7,222 nucleotides of DNA from an uncultured Prevotellaceae bacterium (lineage in GTDB: Bacteria > Bacteroidota > Bacteroidia > Bacteroidales > Muribaculaceae). Shown piece by piece: positions 1 through 5,817 of the stretch. Each line of letters starts with the position of its first letter. The first letter of the stretch is position 1. The notes beneath the pieces were generated by a model, which saw only the letters and a program-made list of their open reading frames with translations, was not told the DNA's origin and did not search any database. The position numbers and the translations under genes were made by a program. The stretch covers positions 1-7,222 of the forward strand of contig CAJLWM010000076.1 in NCBI GenBank assembly GCA_905210415.1. The letters are read 5' to 3'.

Positions 1-1241
1 CTGTAATGGCAACGGCCGTTCATCCGCACCTTGGCTCCCAAGGCCTTGTGCCTCACCCTGCGGCCATACTCGGGGCGCTTCCCTATCTCCCTTCTGAGGT
101 CAAAGGCGTTGATGCCAACGCGTCGCAAGCTATCGCTCACATGCGTCGCCCATTTGCGAAACGCCTCATACGGGCGTGTGCGCCCCATGCCCACCTCGCT
201 CACGGCAAGGGCGCGCGGCCACAACTGGTACTGGAGCAACTGGGGCGTGGGCACATATTCGGTGAAAAGGCACACCTGCACGCCCAACAGGCGGTGGCGC
301 ATGGGGGCGATGAGCTGGCCCACCTCCCACACATGACTGAGCGGGCGGTAGCCGCCCATGGCCTCGGGCTGCGTTTGGGGTGCGTCCTGGTAGCTGTCGA
401 GGTAGCACCATGCGCTGGGGCACATCACCACCTCATGGCCCAAGGCCAGCGCCTTCTCGCCCAGTTCGGCGTTGCGCCACACCATGATGACGAGGGTGCT
501 GTCGGCCTCCGTGTCGGTAAGGGCCTCATCCCACACCACCATCTTGCGCCCCAAACTGCGCACGATGGCGTTCAGGCGTCGTATGCCTTGGTGGTAGAGT
601 TCTTTCTGCGTGGCGGTCTCGTCGCCTCCACAATGTATATAAGGTGATGGGAACACATCGGCCACCTCTCTCAGGATGGTCTGCATAAATTGGTAGGTGG
701 CGTTGTTCGCAAGGTCCATCTCGGCATGGTTGAAGGCCACCTCGGGATAAGCGGCGCACACTTCCTCGCTATGGCCGGGGAACTCTATCTCAGGCACGAT
801 CGTCACGCCCTTGTCTTGCGCGTAAGCCACCAGCTGCCTGAGCTGCTGCTGGGTGTAGTAGCCGCCAAAACCGTTCTGGCTGTCGCTATAGGCGCGCACG
901 TAGCCCACGTCCTGCCCATCGGCATGCGGAGGCGTGTTCCACCAGTCTTTCCACACCAGACGGGTGCGCCACGCACCCACCTCGGTCAGTCGCGGGTAGG
1001 CTTTGATCTCCATGCGCCATCCAGCAGCGTCGGTGAGGTGGAGATGCAGGATGTTGAGGCCGTAATGGCTCATCACGTCGACCTGGCGATACAACTCGTC
1101 GATGGGCAGAAAATGGCGGCTCACATCGATCATCACGCCACGCCACGCCAACGGGCGCGCCTGGGACGATTGGGAGGTCTGTGCGTAGCCCAACAGGGTG
1201 GCACCAAAGGCAAGGAGGGAAAGGAATAGTCGTCTCATCAT
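1..1241 (-). CDS. GH20 beta-N-acetylhexosaminidase, exported, 3' end cut by window edge
   Basis: Open for 413 codons from ATG at 1241 and running off the left edge. It should hydrolyse terminal beta-linked GlcNAc or GalNAc from glycans by the substrate-assisted GH20 mechanism, outside the cytoplasm. A signal peptide (MMRRLFLSLL..., cleavage near GYAQ, residue 20) leads directly into the catalytic barrel: WRGVMIDVSRHF at 33-44 (substrate-binding Arg34), HLHLTDAAGWR at 66-76, PEIEFPGHS at 150-158, HCGGDE at 203-208 with the catalytic pair Asp207-Glu208, and VWDEAL at 236-241. The N-terminal GH20b domain common in Bacteroidetes homologues is absent. In the late LFTEY block (325-329) Phe326 stands where most family members have Trp (LWTEY); Glu328 is kept. 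A second ATG at 1238 is an equally possible start. The gene is divergent from the fucosidase, suggesting joint use on host-type glycans. Family call is firm; linkage preference is unknown. Confidence 0.93.
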   Translation of the reverse strand, partial: MMRRLFLSLLAFGATLLGYAQTSQSSQARPLAWRGVMIDVSRHFLPIDELYRQVDVMSHYGLNILHLHLTDAAGWRMEIKAYPRLTEVGAWRTRLVWKDWWNTPPHADGQDVGYVRAYSDSQNGFGGYYTQQQLRQLVAYAQDKGVTIVPEIEFPGHSEEVCAAYPEVAFNHAEMDLANNATYQFMQTILREVADVFPSPYIHCGGDETATQKELYHQGIRRLNAIVRSLGRKMVVWDEALTDTEADSTLVIMVWRNAELGEKALALGHEVVMCPSAWCYLDSYQDAPQTQPEAMGGYRPLSHVWEVGQLIAPMRHRLLGVQVCLFTEYVPTPQLLQYQLWPRALAVSEVGMGRTRPYEAFRKWATHVSDSLRRVGINAFDLRREIGKRPEYGRRVRHKALGAKVRMNGRCHY

Positions 1242-1289
1242 TCGTGGTTTTAGGTTGTTATGGATAGTGCAAACGGTACATATCTTTTG

Positions 1290-1297
1290 CAAAGGTA
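1290..1297 (-). promoter_or_regulatory. Possible -7 box for the GH20 gene
   Basis: On the minus strand this reads TACCTTTG, an exact match to the Bacteroidetes TAnnTTTG -7 element. It would give a leader of about 40 bases before the GH20 start. No TTTG -33 box lies 19-21 bases upstream, so the assignment rests on the -7 box and position alone. Confidence 0.4.
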
Positions 1298-1316
1298 GCA
1301 AAATACCCAGAATAAG

Positions 1317-1348
1317 TTTGCAGGTTTGCGCTTTTCTTCGTAGCTTTG
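1317..1348 (+). promoter_or_regulatory. Bacteroidetes-type promoter of the GH29 gene
   Basis: TTTG at 1317-1320, a 20-base spacer, then TAGCTTTG at 1341-1348 match the -33/-7 consensus of the Bacteroidetes primary sigma factor. Transcription would start near 1354, leaving a leader of about 22 bases before ATG 1376. This rules out the upstream in-frame ATGs at 1346 and 1349 as starts, because they overlap or abut the promoter. Confidence 0.7.
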
Positions 1349-1375
1349 ATGTCAAAATCAACTAATTACCTACGT

Positions 1376-2689
1376 ATGAGAAAAACATTAACCACCATTG
1401 CTCTGGCCTTGATCGCCCTCACGGCCATGGCGCAAGGGTACGTTCCCACTCAGGAAAACCTTGCCGAACGCGAGGATTTTCGTAACGCCAAGTTGGGCAT
1501 CTTCCTGCATTGGGGCATCTACAGCATGTTTGCACAGGGCGAGTGGTACCTGCAAAACGCCGTGCCCGACCGCATGGAGTATGCCAAGGCCGCCGACGCC
1601 TTTTACCCACACCGCTTCGACGCACGCCAATGGGTGCGCGCCATCAAGGCCGCAGGAGCTAAATACATCTGCTTCACCACACGCCACCACGACGGATTCT
1701 CCATGTGGGACACGCAGCAAAGCGACTACAACATCGTGAAGGCGACACCCTTCAAGCGCGACATCGTGAAGGAACTGGCCGACGCATGCCACGAGGAGGG
1801 CATACGATTGCACCTCTATTATAGCCACATCGACTGGATGCGCGACGATTATCCCATGGGGCGCACAGGGCGCAACTGCGGAAAGGACGCCAGCAAGGGC
1901 AACTGGCCCCACTACTTCCAGTTTATGAACGCCCAGCTCACCGAACTGCTCACACGCTACGGCAAGGTGGGCGCCATCTGGTTCGACGGATGGTGGGACC
2001 ACGACCAAGACGCCACGCCCTTCAACTGGCAGCTCGACGAGCAGTATGCGCTCATCCATAAGCTACAGCCAGCGTGCCTCATCGGAAACAACCACCACAT
2101 GGAGCCCAACGAGGGCGAGGACATACAGCTCTTCGAGCGCGACCTGCCCGGAGAAAACAAGGCGGGATTCGTCGACAAGGCTGCACAGGTCAGTCCGCTG
2201 CCACTGGAGACTTGCGAAACCATGAACGGCATGTGGGGGTACAAAGTGGTCGACCAAAACTACAAGTCGACTAACGAAATCATACGCCTGCTCGTCAACA
2301 CCTCGGGCAAGGGCGCCAACCTGCTACTCAACATCGGCCCGCAACCCAACGGACAACTGCCCGCCTTGGCACTCGACCGACTCAAACATTTGGGCGAATG
2401 GATGAGCACCTACGGCGCCACGCTCTATGGCAGCCAGGCCGGACCCGTGAAGCCGTGCGAGTGGGGAGCCACAACCGAGAAGAACGGCACTATCTACGCC
2501 CACATCTGTCCCGCCGATACCGCGAAGATGCCTGCAGCCATCACCATCCCCATGGCCAAGAAGCCCAAGGCCGTCACCCATTTCCCCAGCGGCACAAAGG
2601 TGGCCTACACCTACAAGAACAAGCTGCTCACCATCGACGTGCCCGCCAACCCGACCACGCCCGACCACGTCATCGCCATCAAGCGATAA
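1376..2689 (+). CDS. GH29 alpha-L-fucosidase, exported
   Basis: A 437-aa retaining alpha-L-fucosidase that removes terminal L-fucose from glycans. The start at 1376 gives a clean signal peptide (MRKTLTTIALALIALTAMAQ, cleavage near residue 20) and fits the promoter; the in-frame ATG at 1346 would add ten residues before the signal peptide. Family blocks seen: LGIFLHWGIYS at 40-50 with His45, FTTRHHDGFSMWDT at 100-113 with the His104/His105 pair and Trp111, and IWFDGWW at 201-207, where Asp204 is the expected nucleophile. A later ETCETMNGMWGY block starts at Glu278. I do not assign the acid/base residue, which varies between GH29 subfamilies. The last ~80 residues look like the usual C-terminal beta-sandwich. 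Length is normal for a single-domain GH29. No carbohydrate-binding module or lipoprotein Cys is visible. It is divergent from GH20 and ends just before a strong terminator. Fucose linkage specificity cannot be read from the sequence. Confidence 0.95.
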   Translation: MRKTLTTIALALIALTAMAQGYVPTQENLAEREDFRNAKLGIFLHWGIYSMFAQGEWYLQNAVPDRMEYAKAADAFYPHRFDARQWVRAIKAAGAKYICFTTRHHDGFSMWDTQQSDYNIVKATPFKRDIVKELADACHEEGIRLHLYYSHIDWMRDDYPMGRTGRNCGKDASKGNWPHYFQFMNAQLTELLTRYGKVGAIWFDGWWDHDQDATPFNWQLDEQYALIHKLQPACLIGNNHHMEPNEGEDIQLFERDLPGENKAGFVDKAAQVSPLPLETCETMNGMWGYKVVDQNYKSTNEIIRLLVNTSGKGANLLLNIGPQPNGQLPALALDRLKHLGEWMSTYGATLYGSQAGPVKPCEWGATTEKNGTIYAHICPADTAKMPAAITIPMAKKPKAVTHFPSGTKVAYTYKNKLLTIDVPANPTTPDHVIAIKR

Positions 2690-2720
2690 CACACCACGTC
2701 AGCACACACCACACCCTTTT

Positions 2721-2785
2721 AACCCGAGGGAGCAACCCCACTCCACCGACTGCTGTCGGCGGGAGGGTTGCTCCTTCGGGTTTTT
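2721..2785 (+). terminator. Rho-independent terminator of the fucosidase gene
   Basis: An 18-bp stem (left arm 2721-2738, right arm 2765-2782, one G-T wobble, otherwise fully complementary) encloses a smaller hairpin CCGAC-TGCT-GTCGG (2746-2759) and ends in a TTTTT run at 2781-2785. It lies 31 bases after the fucosidase stop. There is no A-run on the left side, so it should act rightward only. Confidence 0.9.
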
Positions 2786-2840
2786 GCTGCGCGTGCGGCA
2801 ACGCCAACAAAAGAGAACACCTCAAGGGATCGTCGCTTGG

Positions 2841-3226
2841 TCATAGCACATCCATGAGCCTCACGCCAAGTTCGGATGAATTTCCATCAACATGGAATAA
2901 TTTAACCAGAAGAATATGCTTAGTTTTGGTTATAGCGCCTCTTGTCTTACCCATAATTGTAGCTATTTCCGAGGGCTTAAAAGCATAACGTATCAAGACT
3001 CATATACGATAATAATCCTCAGACATGTATATTTTCATGATAATAGATTCTCAAAAGCGGGTATCACTTCTTCCAAATGCCTTACCAGTTCTTCCCAATC
3101 AGTATCCGTCAGGAGAAACTTTATTGGATTGGCTAAATGATTCTCGAAATGCTTGAATACACTGGAACTTTTTAGCAATGCGTTTTTCTCTATAACAACA
3201 TTTCTTTTTTCTTCAAATCTTACTGA
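2841..3226 (-). pseudogene. Decayed C-terminus of a Bacteroidetes TPR/HTH transcriptional regulator
   Basis: Reading leftward, one frame runs from about 3226 to TGA at 3037-3035. It encodes a charged helical stretch, then LLKSSSVFKHFENH and TDTDWEELVRHLEEVIPAFE. The next frame continues with MSEDYYRI, a TGA at 3002-3000, then VLIRYAFKPSEIATIMGKTR and KLFHVDGNSSEL, ending with TGA at 2843-2841. In order these match what I know of the C-terminus of large Bacteroidetes sensor-regulators (TPR repeats, membrane segment, coiled coil, 'DWEEL' linker, LuxR-like helix-turn-helix, '.G...EL' tail). The in-frame TGA sits where the family often has Cys (RICVLI), a one-base change. One frameshift near 3035 and one stop make it non-functional, and no TPR part is present. 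A short hydrophobic reading frame just upstream (3327-3220) could be the remains of the membrane segment. Family identification is from memory of motifs. Confidence 0.7.
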
Positions 3227-3450
3227 TTACTCGTAATATACTGATAATCAATACTAATTGAGACGACGAAATGACGAAAGAAACAAATTAGGAACAACAA
3301 AATCAAGAAACCCCAAAATGAAAGCATGAGAAAACATAAATTAACACGAAAAGCAACGGCAATTTTCCGATTTTGTCATTTTAAGTGTGCAGACAGAAAT
3401 TATATTGTAAGACAGTATACCTATGTTTTTGTATGTAGAAAAGTGGCAAA

Positions 3451-3481
3451 CAAAGGTAAAAAAGATATTTTTTTCATCAAA
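3451..3481 (-). promoter_or_regulatory. Possible leftward promoter
   Basis: On the minus strand, TTTG (3481-3478), a 19-base spacer and TACCTTTG (3458-3451) match the Bacteroidetes -33/-7 consensus. It would fire leftward from near 3444, toward the decayed regulator, and is divergent from the XRE promoter. It may be the old promoter of the lost gene, drive a small RNA, or be chance in AT-rich DNA. Confidence 0.35.
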
Positions 3482-3519
3482 GTAGGCAATATTTTGCAAA
3501 ATTCTCGTTTATTTCAATA

Positions 3520-3539
3520 AATGCAAATACCTTTGCATT
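3520..3539. promoter_or_regulatory. -7 box inside a perfect inverted repeat; likely promoter/operator of the XRE gene
   Basis: The sequence AATGCAAA-TACC-TTTGCATT is an 8-bp perfect inverted repeat with a 4-base centre. It contains TACCTTTG (3528-3535), an exact rightward TAnnTTTG -7 box. Transcription would begin near 3542, about 17 bases before ATG 3559. No clear TTTG -33 element is spaced correctly. A symmetrical site over the -7 box, directly ahead of a helix-turn-helix gene, suggests autorepression. TACCTTTGCA is itself common in these promoters, so only the left half-site is additional information. Confidence 0.55.
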
Positions 3540-3558
3540 AAACTTAAATAAAATTACA

Positions 3559-3783
3559 ATGAATGAGCTTAATAGAATAAAAGTAGTTCTTGTAGAACAA
3601 AAGAAAACGGGTAAATGGTTAGCGGAAAAGCTTGGAGTAAGTGTTACAACAGTTAGCAGATGGTGTTCTAACTCAACTCAGCCAGATTTGCAAATGCTAA
3701 GTAAAATTGCAACCTTACTAAAGGTTGATACAAGAGATTTACTTACACCGTTAAATAAAGATTTTCAATATCCTAAGCAGTAA
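3559..3783 (+). CDS. Small XRE/Cro-type helix-turn-helix regulator
   Basis: A 74-aa cytoplasmic DNA-binding protein, essentially a lone HTH_3 (Cro/CI) domain. The recognition unit is visible: WLAEKLG at 20-26, the VS turn at 27-28, then VTTVSRWCSN at 29-38 as recognition helix. QPDLQMLSKIATLLKVDTRDLL (41-62) is the typical fourth and fifth helices of the family. There is no effector domain, only a 12-residue polar tail. It is the first gene of the rightward cluster, with a leader of about 17 bases after an inverted-repeat promoter and a 4-base gap to the next gene. It most likely represses or tunes its own cluster; target and signal are inferred from position only. Base composition is AT-rich, like the rest of the cluster. 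Confidence 0.88.
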   Translation: MNELNRIKVVLVEQKKTGKWLAEKLGVSVTTVSRWCSNSTQPDLQMLSKIATLLKVDTRDLLTPLNKDFQYPKQ

Positions 3784-3787
3784 AATT

Positions 3788-4648
3788 ATGATTACAGACC
3801 AGCAGACAAATACGATTTATTTTTCTCAAAAGCTTGAACAAGTTTGTCCTAATTTGTATCATTCAATATCAACCTTAAAAGAAAAAGGTTATCCAATAGT
3901 ATTTTTTCAAGGTGCAAAAGATATATGGACACGTGATTATATGCCAATACAAGTTGCTCCAGATAAGTTTGTAGCTTTCAAATATCTTCCTGACTATCTT
4001 CAAAATTCAAAATATAGAGATGTGCTAACAGAAAATGCAGCTGATATTGCTCGCGAAATTTTAGGAGACAAGGCTGAAGTGATAGATACAGACATTATCG
4101 TTGATGGTGGAAACGTAATCAAGTGCGATAATGCTGTTATAATGGTGGATAAAGTTATTCAGGCTAACCCTCACTATTCTGCAAGCAAACTTCTTGCTGA
4201 ATTAAATCGTTTGTTCGGATGTGAAGTTTTCCTCATACCTTGGGATGAGGAAGAAGGCATATATGGTCATTCTGATGGAGTTGTAAGGTATATGTCTGAT
4301 GGTAATCTTTTATTTACTAAATACCCTGACTCAAAATATGTGAAACAGTGCCAATCTATGTTGAAGGATCATTTCAACAAAATGCACAATTTCTGGATGC
4401 CTTCAGGTGGCGCCAAACATCGTGAACGGTTCCAATGGGCTTACATAAACTATATACGCACAAAGGACTATATCTTTATGCCGGCACTTTCAAAGAATGC
4501 TAATTGCATAGAAGATAAGACTGTGCACCGTCAATTTGAACTTCGTTTTCCTGAATATCCTAAGGAGAACATAATACCTGTATATGCACTTGAAGCTCTC
4601 AAACAAGAAGGAGGACTCCATTGCTGTTCTTGGAATATTCTCAAATAA
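3788..4648 (+). CDS. Agmatine deiminase / peptidylarginine deiminase-like protein (PAD_porph family)
   Basis: A 286-aa enzyme of the guanidino-group-modifying superfamily, which attacks guanidino carbons (agmatine, arginine) through a cysteine. Signatures in order: KDIWTRDYMPIQ at 44-55 (Arg49, Asp50), IVDGGN at 104-109 (Asp106), IYGHSDGVVRY at 159-169 (His161, Asp163), and GGLHCCSWNI near the C-terminus, where Cys279 follows His278 as the nucleophile does in agmatine deiminases. All expected catalytic positions are therefore present. The protein is clearly shorter than classical agmatine deiminases (about 340-370 aa), has GGLHC in place of GGGNIHC, and carries a second cysteine, Cys280. It has no signal peptide, so it should be cytoplasmic, unlike the secreted Porphyromonas PPAD. 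No polyamine genes are nearby; instead it sits 4 bases after an XRE gene and 11 bases before a caspase-like gene. That argues against housekeeping agmatine use. The substrate is unknown; a hydrolase, dihydrolase or protein-modifying role is possible. Confidence 0.85.
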   Translation: MITDQQTNTIYFSQKLEQVCPNLYHSISTLKEKGYPIVFFQGAKDIWTRDYMPIQVAPDKFVAFKYLPDYLQNSKYRDVLTENAADIAREILGDKAEVIDTDIIVDGGNVIKCDNAVIMVDKVIQANPHYSASKLLAELNRLFGCEVFLIPWDEEEGIYGHSDGVVRYMSDGNLLFTKYPDSKYVKQCQSMLKDHFNKMHNFWMPSGGAKHRERFQWAYINYIRTKDYIFMPALSKNANCIEDKTVHRQFELRFPEYPKENIIPVYALEALKQEGGLHCCSWNILK

Positions 4649-4659
4649 CACCATAACTT

Positions 4660-5268
4660 ATGAAACAGCAAACAACACATAATATAATATGCTTAGAAGC
4701 GGAATGGGAATATAGCGAGCAAAACCTAAAGAACCGCTTTAGTCTCAACACATTACCAATGCTTAATTGGTTAAAAGAAGCATACGATTGTGAGGTAATA
4801 TATAGAAGATTTAGAACAAAGTCTGACCTAAAGTATTATCTCGACTACTTTCGCACTCATGCAAAAGGTGATGATGAAGAGGAAGACTTCAACAAATATG
4901 ATATTATATATTTCGCCTGCCACGGTGAAAAGAAAAGCTTGTGGATTGAAGGTCAAAAAGTACCACTCACTACTTTAGTAAAATGGGCAAAAGGATTTTT
5001 CAAGGATAAGGTCATTCATTTTGGATCTTGTAGAACGATGTCCAACAAGATTGATTCAAAACGTTTCAAGAGAGACTGCCATGCTATAATGGTTAGTGGC
5101 TATCAAAAATGCGTGAATGCATATGATTCAAGCATAACAGACATTGCGATAATGAACGATTTGCTTTCATGTAATGAAATTGAAGTCGAAAGATATACAG
5201 ACAGAGACAGCGAGTTCTACCAAAAATATCAATCGCTTTTAGATAACCTTGATTTCCATGCATGTTAA
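4660..5268 (+). CDS. Small stand-alone caspase-like (CHAT/C14-type) cysteine peptidase
   Basis: A 202-aa cytoplasmic protein with a caspase-hemoglobinase layout. The N-terminal strand HNIICLEAEWEY is followed by a helix and strand (MLNWLKEAYDCEVIYRRF) and an acidic linker (GDDEEEDF, about 70-77). KYDIIYFACHGE then carries His88, and KDKVIHFGSCRTM ends a strand with Cys124. His88 and Cys124 form the expected dyad, 36 residues apart. The later MVSGYQKCVNAYDSS block followed by a helix also fits CHAT domains. Unlike most bacterial CHAT proteins, no sensor, TPR or other domain is fused: the protein is little more than the peptidase core, so any control must come from a partner. The 11-base gap to the deiminase-like gene suggests co-translation and joint function. 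The substrate is unknown, and the catalytic call rests on motif context, not on alignment. Confidence 0.75.
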   Translation: MKQQTTHNIICLEAEWEYSEQNLKNRFSLNTLPMLNWLKEAYDCEVIYRRFRTKSDLKYYLDYFRTHAKGDDEEEDFNKYDIIYFACHGEKKSLWIEGQKVPLTTLVKWAKGFFKDKVIHFGSCRTMSNKIDSKRFKRDCHAIMVSGYQKCVNAYDSSITDIAIMNDLLSCNEIEVERYTDRDSEFYQKYQSLLDNLDFHAC

Positions 5269-5296
5269 TTGTTAAACAAATAATAAACTTGTAAGT

Positions 5297-5764
5297 ATGA
5301 AAAGAGTATTTATATTATTGTTGGTGAGCATTTTGAATGCCGTTACGTTTGCGCAATCAGTAGATAATGCCGTGTATTGTACAGAAGTAACCTATGAAAT
5401 TAATAGTTATAAAGGCAACTTATATACCCCTCTTATGTATCTATGCCAAGATGCAAAGACAAAAGAGTATTATCATCTTTCAAATTATGAAAACTACTCC
5501 GATTCATGTCTTGTATTCTACATGGGTACCCTTGAAAATACCAAAGTTTTATACAAGAAGATTAACGAGTATATAATTAGCGGAGACTCCACACTGAACA
5601 CTACGATAACCGATGCTAAAAATAGAAAATTCAAATTACTGGCACCTCAAGAAGAAAAACGAATTGGAACATTTGTAATAATACAAGAAGATGGTTCTGA
5701 TAAATGGGGCATTATCTCAAAGAATCATATTCGCAATTTTTTCAGAGTATTTCCTGAAGAGTGA
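5297..5764 (+). CDS. Exported protein of unknown function
   Basis: 155 aa. The N-terminus MKRVFILLLVSILNAVTFAQ is a clear Bacteroidetes signal peptide, cleaved near residue 19-20. No lipobox Cys is present, so the mature protein is probably periplasmic or secreted. The mature part (about 135 aa) has alternating polar and hydrophobic strands with many Tyr, three Cys (in VYCTE, YLCQD and DSCLV), and a WGIISKNHIRNFF stretch near the C-terminus. I recognise no family. It starts 28 bases after the caspase-like gene with no clear promoter between them, so read-through from that gene is likely. Being exported, it cannot work in the same compartment as the three upstream products unless the link is indirect. 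Confidence 0.8.
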   Translation: MKRVFILLLVSILNAVTFAQSVDNAVYCTEVTYEINSYKGNLYTPLMYLCQDAKTKEYYHLSNYENYSDSCLVFYMGTLENTKVLYKKINEYIISGDSTLNTTITDAKNRKFKLLAPQEEKRIGTFVIIQEDGSDKWGIISKNHIRNFFRVFPEE

Positions 5765-5817
5765 GATATACATTGTCAAGTTTGACTATAAACAAGTAAA
5801 CCACAAAACGGATTTTT

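Larger units (their letters stand above)
3227..3558. other. AT-rich intergenic region upstream of the five-gene cluster
   Basis: No convincing intact gene lies here. The minus strand has a 35-codon frame at 3327-3220 (MLSFWGFLILLFLICFFRHF then polar residues) that may be the eroded membrane segment of the neighbouring pseudogene. A 64-codon plus-strand frame at 3326-3520 has no recognisable motif and runs over both promoter candidates, so I do not call it. The right end carries the promoter and operator-like palindrome of the XRE gene, and a possible leftward promoter lies at 3451-3481. Confidence 0.6.

Noticed and set aside
6..647. Long plus-strand open frame (213 codons) opposite the GH20 gene
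   Set aside because: It is the antisense shadow of a GC-rich coding region: His/Ala/Gly-rich with no domain, while the minus strand carries clear GH20 motifs.
690..1229. Plus-strand open frame of 179 codons opposite the GH20 N-terminal half
   Set aside because: Shadow of the same GC-rich gene; low-complexity composition and no motif.
1388..2059. Minus-strand open frame of 223 codons opposite the fucosidase
   Set aside because: Antisense shadow of GH29. Val/Ala/Gly-rich, no signal peptide or domain, and it overlaps a well-supported gene completely.
2398..2988. Plus-strand open frame overlapping the fucosidase end and crossing the terminator
   Set aside because: Out-of-frame shadow of GH29 that then reads through a strong hairpin and into the decayed antisense regulator; no coherent protein.
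2916..3140. Plus-strand open frame of 74 codons
   Set aside because: It lies opposite the regulator pseudogene, whose minus-strand translation is far more protein-like.
3326..3520. Plus-strand open frame of 64 codons upstream of the XRE gene
   Set aside because: No promoter or motif; it overlaps both promoter candidates of the intergenic region and ends at the palindrome. Chance is more likely.
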